Below, piece by piece: positions 55,201 to 64,000 of a stretch of DNA of 64,000 nucleotides. The DNA lies in contig CM048552.1 in NCBI GenBank assembly GCA_026413225.1, positions 212,549,553 to 212,613,552 on the forward strand, in the 5' to 3' direction. The notes below the pieces were generated by a model. That model ran no database searches and was not told the DNA's origin. It worked only from the letters and a program-made list of their open reading frames with translations. Both the position numbers and the translations under genes were made by a program. The stretch's first letter is position 1, and the number at the start of each line of letters is the position of its first letter. This stretch comes from Otis tarda. Lineage: Eukaryota; Chordata; Aves; Otidiformes; Otididae.

Positions 55201-58200
55201 GAGCCCGGCTGGCCGGTCTCTCTCCTGCTGGGAGTGGCTGGGGCTGGTGGGTTTCTGCCGCTGTTAACCGCTGCGGCTCTGTGAAGCCTCTCGTGTTGCA
55301 TCTGTCGTGTCGGCACTGTTCTCAGAAGACAGAAATCAGGTTATTCTAGAAGATGTGATCTGAGCTCTTTAAAATTCCCTTTAAATCTTTCCTGCATTAC
55401 ACGGTTCAGTAAGACAGCTTGTTGATTAAAGCAACGTTGTTTTCTTCAACTGTGGGAAAGTGCTCTGAATATAATACGTTTCTGCAGTAGAAGAGCGTCG
55501 TTAGAACAAAAACATCCTCTAAAACGCGCGCTGAGTAGTGAATTGTCTTTTAAGACCCGTGGACCCTGAAACTCTTCAGCAGGGCCTGGTGCGACAGGAC
55601 GAGGGGTGATGGTTTTAAAACAGAGGGAGGCAGATTCAGATTGGATATCAGGAAAAAATTTTTTACGTTGAGGGTGGTGGAGCACTGTCCCAGGTTGCCC
55701 AGAGAGGTGGTGGATGCCCCATCCCTGGAAACATTCCAAGCCGGGTTGGATGGGGCTCTGAGCAACCTGATGTGGTTGGAGATGTCCCTGCTCCTGGCAG
55801 GGGGGTTGGACTGGGTGGGCCTTGAAGGTCCCTTCCCAACCCAAACCCTTCTGTGATTTTTATGGAATGTTTATCGGAAGGGTAACATTATTTGAGGGGC
55901 TTTTGCGCCACCTGAAACTGTGATGTTGTGTTCCTCTCGGAGAGGAATCTCTCCGGAACGTTGGTTACTGTTTTGTGTAGTTGTTTGGTTGCAGGTACGG
56001 GAGCTTCTCTTCACGTGCCATCAGCTCTCAACACATGTAATGCCGAAGTTTCCCGGTAACTTGCTTTCCATAGATCTTTTTTGTGTGAGGCACATACAAC
56101 TCTGCCGGCTTCCTCCCAGCGTTTCAAGCGCGTCGCAGAGCTTTTACCAGAATCACTTGCTGGTAGTGAATAGGAAACGCCAGTGTTTGTGTGAGAACCG
56201 GGCGGACGATGCAGCTTTGGATCGTTGCGGTGACTGTGTGTCGACAGCTGGACGCACTGTGAGCTGGCTGATTGAGACTGGGAAAGAAAATTCCTTGCTC
56301 CCGCTCCGCTAGCGCTTGCTCTCAGCCCGATTGCCCAAGGCGAGGAGTTTTCTGCGACCTTTTAATTGGCTTTGTCCCTCCACCAAAGCTTTTGAACGCT
56401 GAATTTCACGCATCGTGAAGGTCTTCCTTTCTGCCTTAGTACTTCTGTTCCGCTGTGCGGCCTCATTGATCACTCAAAACTCGCTCGAGTTTGATTTCTC
56501 AGCTGCTGATGTGAAGGAGGTCGCAGCCCAGGGGCGCCAACCTGTGCTGGCTCCGGCTGCCGTTGGCAATGACAGTGAAAACGGGGGAAGCAGAGGTTAT
56601 AGCACCGAAGTTGTCAGGGGGCGAAAAACCGTAACCTGCCTCTGTTAGGTCTGCGATCGCAGAACTGACCGATTTTCTACGTACAGGCTACGCCCGCGTC
56701 ACATCTGCAACCTTCCAGAAATTACGCCTGTGACTCTCCTTGCAGTGTTTTCTTTATCTTGAAAAAACACAGAACATTTAATAGTTTGAGTTATAAATCA
56801 CGTTTTAGAACCTCTGTAGGTATCTATCATCCCAAAGATAACTACAGGAAGGAGAAAAAAGAAGAGGTAGAGAGCAAAACTAAGGCTTTAGAGCAAATGT
56901 GCTAAAGCTGAAATGTGTTTAGTGTGCTCAGATTTGCATTCCTTCAGAAAAGGTTTATTTTTTTTTTTTTCTTTTTTGTCCCTCCTTGTCAGTCGCCTGT
57001 CTTGGCTGGAAAACTCCGGCGTTGGCTTCTCCTTGGATTATCCCACCATCAGTTTACATGCCGTCTCCAGGGACCTGAGCGCCTACCCGAGCGAGCACTT
57101 GTACGTCATGGTGAACGCCAAATTCGGAGGTATGCCCGGAGCGTCGCGTAGTGTTCCCGTGCGGTCCCAAGCGGCAGGATTTCTTCTTCAAAAAGAGTAA
57201 ATTTTGGTTTTAAAAATGATATGCTTCATTTAAGTAATAGCTTGTATTTTCTTTTTCGTTTCCCTGAGGGGTAGTTATTTCAGAAGTGCAGCTTTGCCCT
57301 TGTTTAGAGTCACTTCTGTACTGTTCTGCTCTCAGCATGTGACTATGTAGAGCTGGAGCCGCTGAGAATCGGTTCTCTGCCATCTTACGCTGATTTTAAA
57401 CAATTTAATTCCTCTGCAGTCTCCCCGTGATTCCAGCTGAGGTATCGTTTTTGCTTTATTGAATTTATGTTGATGTTGGTACCCTCTCCGGGGTTTTGAG
57501 TTCCTGCTGTTTCACATTAGCCTGCAGGCTTTCATTCATTTTCTCCCGCAGCTTGCTTAAAAAAAACCCACCACAACAGCTCATGTTGCCAGGCTTAATG
57601 GATCTTTGTAGATTTCCCACAAAACCAACCTTTTGACTGTTTTTGCTTTGACCTACAGAGAACAAACTTTGTTTCATTGTTTGTATGAAGATTTTCTATT
57701 TTTTTTTATGCGTCTTTTTTTTTTTTTCCTTCTGGCAGACCTATTAATATTTGAAGCGTGCCGTGAACCGCCGTCTCAGTTTGAGTAGCGCGTGTTAAGC
57801 CTTGAGCAGATCTCCTTTCCCCTCCACGCCTACTGGTCGGCGTCGTTAAAGGCTAAAATGTGGCATTTAATTTTCCTTTCGCTAGTCTGTATACTGAAAG
57901 TACCGACAAGACTCTGAGGAGGCAGAGGTGTTTTTCAGCTGTTAATACTCTTTGTTATTTCCCTCTCTCGTGTTACCAATAGTCTCTGACAGTCTGTCAG
58001 TACAAGGAGTAAGAGAATGTCTATGTGCAATTCTCGGTGGTTTTTCCTCGTTTTCCTTTGTGTTAATTTTGAAGTAAACTGAGCCTAGTCTGAAGAGAGA
58101 GATCGTTTACAGGTTTTAACTCATTCTGATAATGGTGTTTGAAAATAGTGATGTCCTGTGACAGTTCTTATCTGTAAATCCTTAATAGGCTGACTTTTGT

Positions 58201-61200
58201 GGGAGTCTTTTGTGCTTTTTTTTTTTAATATATGAACTGTGGCTGCAGTAAATCTTCTCCAGCAAGTAGAAGATAGGTTCAGTTTTTTAAGTCTAGCGCT
58301 GGCCTGGGATTTCAACTGCAGAATAGTGTTAAACCCAAAGCTCTCCAGTTCTTTGGCTGTAGGAGTCTTCATTTCTCAGTTGGGCAGGGTACGTTTTGTC
58401 CTTCCTCTGAAAGTTTTTGTCGTGCTCTCTGTGTGTGGATGTGCCTTATCCTTGCCCCTTTTTTAGAAGAAGGCAGTCAGAGGTTGACTGTGTTGAAAAT
58501 AAAGAGCTGGGCTCAGCAGTAAGGAGCTGTGCCTGCGGATGTCGGTTGGAACAGGACTGGGTAGCTTTTTTGGACACTTCATTTTTGGGGGCAGCTGGCT
58601 GGCAGCTTCTTGGCTTCTTCATCTTCTTGGTGGTGCCAGTTTTGTGTGTGATAAAAGCCGCTCTCAGTGGAACAGCCTTAAATGTATTCCTCTTTTTCTG
58701 TAGAAAATAATGACGTGCTTTTGAAGCTGTCAGTGCAGTGTCCCCAGCCGCAAGGCAATGAACTGTGGCCATCTTCTTAGTGGGTTTTATATTTCTGGAA
58801 AGTGAAACTTCACGCTGTTCCTTACTTATTCACGTGCCCAGAAGTCGGGAAGCATGGTTTTGCCCACGTTGTCCTTGGCTCTGAGCGTATTTTCTACCTC
58901 TGACATCTTGCTGGCTGGCTAGGAACGTGAGAAATCTTCTGTAAGTGTCACAGTCCTCTGTGAGAGGCCACAATTCGTGTGATTTTAAAAAAATACATGT
59001 GTAGCATCGTGCAGGTAAACAGTAGTGGCTGTGAATTATGATTTCCTTGAGCACATTGTTTGCAATAAGAATCAGGCAGTTGCCTCTCACAGGCTGTGTC
59101 CAGGTTTCTGATTTGATTACCTGTGTGTTCCTGAAAGAATAAACAAATGCGACTCTTTTTTTTTTTTGACAAAATAAACATTTTTCTCTTAAATCTTTCT
59201 CTTGGCTCAAGAAGAGGAGACAAAAGAGGCTCCCATGGCTGAAGGGGAGGAGGAAGAAGATAGCGATGACGAGGGTGAACCAATTGCGGAATTCAGATTT
59301 GTACCTAGCGACAAATCAGCCTGTAAGTGAAGAGGGAAATCGCGTTTTAGCTTAAAATCCTGGCTGTATGTGGAAGATTTCTCTGGAACGGAGATGTAAA
59401 GGCAGTGATCCTTTAGTGTCCTTCTCTAATTACTTGATTTCTGTCAGCTGAGAAGAACAAAGCAAATTGTTTTGTCTTGCTTGAAGCAAGATTTATCTTG
59501 AGCGGCTGCTGCTCAAGGAAGATTCTAGTGCTGTAAAACTGAGACTTTTAAGTTTAAATACATGACACGGATAATCTTCATCTATATTTGCAGAGAACTT
59601 GTATGGGAAACACCTTTAAATTTAATTACAAATTCAGTGATATTTGAGCCGGCGATAATTTCATTAGGAATGTCCAGACACTACTGCTGGTAATCAGTCG
59701 TGTCCTGTCCGGTGCGGAGCTTACAGTTGGTTCCAAGTTTTAGGAATCTTATGTATTAGATGCTGCAAGGAATCCCGCAGTGGGTAAACAAAGACCTCAT
59801 TGTCCAGAGAAAAGCCTTTATCATCAAGGAAATAATGGAAAAGTGCTGTTAAGAGAATAAAGCACCAGGCTGGATCTAGGTTCTGGTAAAGGAATGTTTT
59901 CAATCTCTCCGATCACGATTTCTTGCCTCTTCTTCTGGGATACTGGTGGAGAAATGAGGGAGGTTTGTCTTCGTTTGTGTTCCTACAGTGGAAGCGATGT
60001 TTTCGGCAATGTGTGAATGCCAGGCTCTGCACCCAGACCCAGACGACGAAGACTCAGACAACGACTATGAAGGGGAGGAGTATGATGTGGAGGCCCACGG
60101 TTCGTAACAGCTGTTTCTTTTGAAATACCTGCCAGCACTTGGGTATCTGGAACTTCTGCAGTATCTGTCATGAGAACGGTGTGGTCTGTGAAGCAGTTCC
60201 TTGTCATCTCTCTGAACGTTCTTTGTGCCATAGGCACAGTATAAAACTCAGAAATCTGTGATTTAGCTGTCACAAATCACTGGTATTCAGCAAAAACATT
60301 GTTCTCATTCTCAAAAGCCCCAAGACGCAAATCCCAGCCTTTCCTGTTCCCAGTGGGTGTGCTAGGACAGGTTCAGTGCCCGTGCTGTGGCATGGTCAAT
60401 TCGCATCACCCTGTATAACCTCTGAGTGATGTAAGCAGCCTTTTAATCTCAGTCACTTCATCTGAGCGTAACTCACCCGGCTGTTGTCCTATTCCTCCAC
60501 CCCTGCTTGATCCCAGGCTCCTAAACTCAGGTCTGATAAACATAAACTTGGTTTCTGCAGAGCTGCAGCAAGGCGACATCCCGACCTTTTACACTTACGA
60601 GGAAGGATTGTCGCATTTAACGGCAGAAGGTCAGGCCACGCTGGAGAGGTTAGAAGGCATGTTAGCCCAGTCCGTCAGCAGCCAGTTCCACATGGCCGGA
60701 GTGAGGACGGAAGACTCGATAAGGGAGTTTGAAGGTAAGAAATGCTTTTGTTTTACTAAAGAATATATGGAAGCAGTGGTTCTCCAGTCTGGCTAATCCA
60801 TAAAGACCAGGACTGAGCAAGCATCCTGCTGTGGGTGATACCTTACCACCCTGCGTGCACCAACAGTGGTTTTGTCTTTGCTCACAGCCACGGGTTATAA
60901 AAATGCAGTGTGTTGAGGGCTGCTGCATTAAAGAACGAGGACTACTACATTAATGAAGGTCCCTTCCAACTCTAACCATTCTATGATTCTATGATTAAGA
61001 ATTCTTTATTCCTACTGGTATGATTTCCTGGAATAATGGTAGGGTGAAGCTGATTTAGGATTTAAAAAAAAAAATTTAAATTTGTCAGTCTATGCTGGGA
61101 TTAGGAATCAATTTCCACTCTAAACAGGTAATAGCATTTTTCTTGGGAAGACCCTAAATTGTAGGTTAGTAATTCTCTTTATGGAGTTCAGTGCGAATTC

Positions 61201-62886
61201 AGAATCACGGAAATACACAGGGACAGATTTTTTTTTTTTTTAAAATCTGTTTTTCTGAAGGGTGCTGTCTCTCTATGCCGCTGTTCAAATACGTACTTAA
61301 GGAGTAAGGTTTCCTTTTGTCGTTAAAAAAAAACCCAGTCTCTCACATTTTGCCTTTTCTGCATACTGTTTTCACTGGAGCAATATGTTACCTGGGAGAA
61401 GAACAGGGAAATAGTTCAGTAGCATTGCTTCTTTTTTTTTTTTTTTTTTTTTTTAATATAAATCTCAGTGGTTTAGTATGGCCTGACATTTTTGAAGGAT
61501 GAAAGATGATGCAGCTGTTGTGGATTTCTAGCTACCAGCTTGCCTAGAATAGTCAACAGAATAATAACTAACCTGTTCTGGTCTATAGGGATGATTTTTT
61601 TTTAAACTTTATTTGCTTTGTCAGTTGTTTACAGGTTCTCTTTGTTCCACAACTTCGAATAAATGTATATCATGTAAAGCTAACCTCAGGTGATACACTC
61701 ATGTTTTAGCGTTGCCCTTCCTTTGAAAGTTTTGTCAGGTTTCTAAACCCCATAATTTTGAAAATTAAAATAAATTGAACAGCAAGTATGTCACGTGTCT
61801 CAAAGCAGTCTCCGTCCAAGTTTTATCTGCCTTCCTCGTCCTGTTTGCTGTAGTACTACTTCTTGGTTTGCCAGAATTGTTAATATCCCCAAGGCTGCTG
61901 AGTTTCAGGATTCTGTTATTTTTTGAGATTGTAACATAGAGCGATTGTTCCTTTTTTCAACTTGATGATCATAGAATCGCAGAATGGTTTGGGTTGGAAG
62001 GGACCTTCAAAGCCCACCCAGTCCGACCACCCTGCCAGGAGCAGGGACATTTCCAACCAGATCAGGTTGCTCAGAGCAGTTTCAGAAGAGGATCCAGCCT
62101 CTTTCTGTTAAAGCATAATTAAAGCAATTAAAAAGAATCACCAGATTCTTCAGAATTTGTTACACCAGAACTTCATTTAAGAAACTAAATAGCTTAAATC
62201 CGCTGTTTAAGTCTTTTAATAAGACAGAGTGAGACGAGGTTGTAGGAAGCAGTGAAGTCTTTTAAGTGACCAACTGATAGAGCTGGAACAAAACCACGGG
62301 CTTGTGAGTACATCAGTGTTTACTCAGGGCGCTTTGAGAAGTTCAGTGAAGGAGTCTTCTGCTCTGGCCATCTCTTGTCAGCAGAGGGCACTCGCTCTCT
62401 TTCATAGAATGATAGAATCACAGAGTGGTTTGGGTTGGAAGGGACCTTCAAAGCCCATCCAGTCCAATCTCCTGCAAGGAGCAGGGACATCTCCAACCAG
62501 ATCAGGTTGCTCAGAGCCCCGGCCAACCTGGCCTGGAATGTTTCCAGGGATGGGGCATCCACCAGCTCTCTGGGCAACCTGGGCCAGTGTTCCACCACCC
62601 TCAGTGTAAAAAATAGTTTTATAATGTCTGATCTGAATCTGCCTCCCTCTATTTTGAAACCATCACCCCTCGTCCTGTCACACCATGCCCTCTCCCCATC
62701 TTTCCTGTAGCCCCCTTTAGGCACTGGAAGGCCGCTATAAGATCTCATTTCCTCTGACAGCATCACCGGCTTGTGAGCCTGCGGTGTTACGTAGCATTGG
62801 CTGTTTTTTTTTTTTCAGATGGAATGGAGGTGGACATAGCACCAGTCGTTGCGGGGCAGTTTGAAGACGCAGAAGTTGATCACTGA
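54729..62886 (+). CDS. CLNS1A: CLNS1A (pICln) complete coding sequence
   Basis: pICln, the cytoplasmic chaperone that binds newly made Sm proteins and presents them to PRMT5-WDR77 (methylosome) for arginine methylation before SMN-dependent snRNP assembly; first described as a swelling-linked chloride-current factor. Exons 54729-54847, 56993-57129, 59212-59322, 59989-60099, 60561-60734, 62819-62886; total 720 nt, 239 residues and stop (remembered human 237). It has an N-terminal PH-like domain (exons 1-3), two acidic segments (exons 3 and 4), and the C-terminal GQFEDAEVDH, which holds the GQF-type PRMT5-docking motif. The start chosen is MSFLK, as in other vertebrates. Confidence 0.97.
54848..55567. 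other. CLNS1A intron 1, G-rich start
   Basis: Very G-rich on the + strand (for example 55060-55100 with runs of 5-7 G), the tail of the CpG island. AT content rises after about 55300. No exon seen. Confidence 0.65.
55568..55860 (+). mobile_element. CR1 LINE 3' fragment in CLNS1A intron 1
   Basis: Sense. Begins AAACTCTTCAGCAGGGCCTG, reads [20 protein letters not shown] and [20 protein letters not shown], and ends ACCCTTCTGTGATTTTTATG. About 290 bp, well preserved. Confidence 0.93.
55861..56992. other. CLNS1A intron 1, second part
   Basis: Moderately CpG-bearing single-copy-looking sequence. No repeat or exon recognised until the T/C tract before exon 2. Confidence 0.6.
56993..57129 (+). CDS. 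CLNS1A: CLNS1A exon 2
   Basis: SRLSWLENSGVGFSLDYPTI then SLHAVSRDLSAYPSEHLYVM and VNAKFG. Acceptor TGTCAG behind a long T/C tract, donor GAG|GTATGC. Strands of the PH-like domain, strongly conserved. 137 nt. Confidence 0.96.
57130..59211. other. CLNS1A intron 2, no transposon seen
   Basis: About 2.1 kb. T-runs at 57716-57728 and 59156-59168. No transposon, RNA gene or extra exon recognised. Confidence 0.6.
59212..59322 (+). CDS. CLNS1A: CLNS1A exon 3, first acidic segment
   Basis: EEETKEAPMAEGEEEEDSDD then EGEPIAEFRFVPSDKSA. The acidic loop interrupts the PH-like fold; FRFVPSDKSA returns to it. Acceptor CTCAAG, donor CCT|GTAAGT. 111 nt. Confidence 0.95.
59323..59988. other. CLNS1A intron 3, no feature seen
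   Basis: Single-copy-looking. Nothing recognised. Confidence 0.6.
59989..60099 (+). CDS. CLNS1A: CLNS1A exon 4, second acidic segment
   Basis: LEAMFSAMCECQALHPDPDD then EDSDNDYEGEEYDVEAH. Acceptor CCTACAG. The donor ACG|GTTCGT is weak (non-consensus at +3 and +4). Reading on into the intron gives a stop after two residues. 111 nt. Confidence 0.94.
60100..60560. other. CLNS1A intron 4, no feature seen
   Basis: Short intron with a weak donor (GTTCGT) and a good acceptor. No repeat recognised. Confidence 0.6.
60561..60734 (+). CDS. CLNS1A: CLNS1A exon 5
   Basis: ELQQGDIPTFYTYEEGLSHL then TAEGQATLERLEGMLAQSVS, SQFHMAGVRTEDSIREFE. Acceptor TCTGCAG, donor GAAG|GTAAGA. Conserved C-terminal helix region. 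174 nt, phase 1 on both sides, so skippable in frame. Confidence 0.96.
60955..60996 (+). mobile_element. CR1 3' tip (about 42 bp) in CLNS1A intron 5
   Basis: GAAGGTCCCTTCCAACTCTA then ACCATTCTATGATTCTATGA, with two terminal repeats. An extremely short 5'-truncated insertion; sense. Confidence 0.88.
60997..61968. other. CLNS1A intron 5, middle
   Basis: T23 run at 61432-61454 and smaller A/T runs. No exon or other transposon recognised. Confidence 0.6.
61969..62076 (-). mobile_element. CR1 LINE 3' fragment (about 108 bp)
   Basis: Starts GATCATAGAATCGCAGAATGG and ends at CAGGTTGCTCAGAGC. Antisense in CLNS1A intron 5. Confidence 0.92.
62403..62746 (-). mobile_element. CR1 LINE 3' fragment (about 340 bp)
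   Basis: Starts CATAGAATGATAGAATCACAG, runs through the standard body with an internal gap near 62688, and ends GGCCGCTATAAGATCTC. Minus strand reads LRVVEHWPRLPRELVDAPSL. Antisense, only about 70 nt before CLNS1A exon 6. Confidence 0.93.
62819..62886 (+). CDS. CLNS1A: CLNS1A exon 6, PRMT5-docking C-terminus
   Basis: DGMEVDIAPVVAGQFEDAEV then DH and TGA at 62884. The GQFEDAE motif matches the PRMT5-binding motif family shared by pICln, RIOK1 and COPR5. Acceptor after a T13 run and CAG. A consensus donor GCT|GTAAGT lies 17 nt after the stop, implying one more, untranslated exon. Confidence 0.94.
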
Positions 62887-64000
62887 GGAGGGCGTATGCT
62901 GCTGTAAGTTCTCTCTTCCAACACCAATGCTTTTCAGTCCTGCAGAGCCTTCCGCCTCTGTAAGTTGTGTAATGCAAATGATCCTAGTTCTCCTACAGGA
63001 GGTATCTTGGGGTATCACAGGATGATGGTGATCAGAGAAGGAAAAAGTAGCTGTAGTTATCACAAATATGGAAAGATGTTCAGTGATCCAGCCAAAATTG
63101 CCTGTTGGTGTAAGCCATCACGCTGTGTGGGTAACCTGCATGGTGCCTGTCTGGAAGCCAGGTCAGCTGTTTGGGAAACTCAGAACTGTCCGATCTCGAA
63201 GGCTCTTAGATGCCAAGATATGAACGCTGGCGCCGTTGCTGGGAAGTTACTGTCCTTAGTATCCGTTATTTCACCCGTAGTGTGCAAGATTTCCCAGGCC
63301 TTTCAAGGGGGCAGAACGCTTCACAGTGCCGCAAGTCCACCTCTTCCTTCCCTGTAAGCGGAGCAGGAACGGTTCCCGGTAAAGTTACGCAGCTCCCTGG
63401 ATGGGATTGTTGTCAGAAGTGCCCAGCTTCACGACAACGCTCTGCTCAGGTGGTCGTGCCAGTGAGCTCTCTTGCCTGCCATCACCTGGACTGCTTTTCT
63501 CCCGTCAGTGGCATCACAAGATGCGCCAGGGTTTCCTCGCTGGCGCTGGGTGGGAGAGGAAGAGCAGCTGCTTCTGGGACTGCGTTTGTGGAGACGCACA
63601 GCCACAGCGGGGTTGTGATTTCGCCCCTGCTTCAGCGTTGCCCGCTAGCGCGCAGTTTGCACGTGCTGCTCAAGTGGTGGGTGCCTTGTCCCCGTTCTTC
63701 TGCCTCCCTAGGAAGTGAGCAGAGAACGATCCCACTTGAAACGCTGGAGAAAACAGTTGCGAGGCAGACAACCAAAAGCTTGGGGGAGAGAAAAAAGGAA
63801 AGGGGTGGGGGAGGAAAGAGCTGTGAATAGGAAGAAGAAATTTAAAAAGTCAATGGAAATGGGTCAGAAGTAGTTGGTTAGGGATAACGGAGAGAGGCTG
63901 CGGTCCCCGAGAAACGCTGTTGCAGAGGGGTGATGCGCGTCTGCTTCCCTCCTCAGTTGTTTACTTTACTTTGTTGCTGTCGCTACTCCGGCAGTTCTGG
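62887..64000 (+). other. CLNS1A: CLNS1A 3'UTR and probable last intron
   Basis: After the stop, a strong donor at 62904 suggests that the transcript is spliced to an untranslated exon. No AATAAA occurs in 62887-64000, so the 3' end should lie beyond the window. Sequence from 63350 is GC-richer, with a long but unconvincing open frame (63210-63830) that shows no known domain. Confidence 0.55.

Noticed and set aside
54606-55316. 236-codon minus-strand ORF over the CLNS1A promoter
   Set aside because: Pro/Arg-rich translation typical of the reverse of a CpG island; no domain, no splice logic.
63210-63830. 206-codon ORF after CLNS1A
   Set aside because: No recognisable motif, composition varies along it, and it lies in the probable CLNS1A last intron.
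1-64000. A novel system, CRISPR array or mobile cluster
   Set aside because: Everything with strong signal is two conserved vertebrate genes plus common avian repeats; no arrays, operons or unknown multi-gene modules were seen.

Overview
This is a vertebrate nuclear window, almost certainly from a bird. CR1 LINE fragments are scattered through it on both strands, there is one avian-type ERVL-like solo LTR, and no Alu or L1 sequence is visible. Two host genes lie on the + strand in the order RSF1 then CLNS1A. As I remember it, these two are also adjacent and co-oriented in human at 11q14. CR1 and LTR types suggest a neoavian bird, but the species cannot be fixed from the sequence.

Region 1, 1-12770: the 3' part of RSF1 intron 1. 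It holds four CR1 copies, one solo LTR (6511-7185) with a perfect 5-bp target duplication, and one orphan exon-like segment (1244-1344). RSF1 exon 1 is not here and should lie upstream.

Region 2, 12771-44905: RSF1 coding exons 2-16. All fifteen have consistent splice phases and together give about 1365 codons. The protein is the histone-chaperone subunit of the RSF (ISWI) nucleosome-spacing complex. Exons 2-4 carry the conserved N-terminal part, exon 6 a long charged region, exons 7-8 a split PHD finger, and exons 11-16 basic and acidic tracts.

Region 3, 44906 to about 52460: a long RSF1 3'UTR with several possible poly(A) signals. The distal one (52436) has a GU-rich element behind it. An antisense CR1, a G-run cluster and a 26-bp perfect palindrome lie within it.

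Region 4, about 52460-54550: intergenic spacer rising into a CpG island.

Region 5, about 54550-64000: CLNS1A (pICln), six coding exons, 239 codons, complete from ATG to stop. The promoter is TATA-less with a YY1-type site and two tandem ETS-type sites. pICln loads Sm proteins in the PRMT5 methylosome. Its C-terminal PRMT5-docking motif is in the small last coding exon. The 3' end of the transcript appears to run past the window.

The genes are co-oriented but not an operon: RSF1 acts on chromatin and CLNS1A in snRNP assembly. I found no undescribed biological system. The most interesting points are a CR1 copy that may supply the branch point of RSF1 exon 13, an orphan exon-like segment, a possible intronic polyadenylation form of RSF1 lacking the PHD finger, and in-frame and out-of-frame upstream ATGs in CLNS1A.
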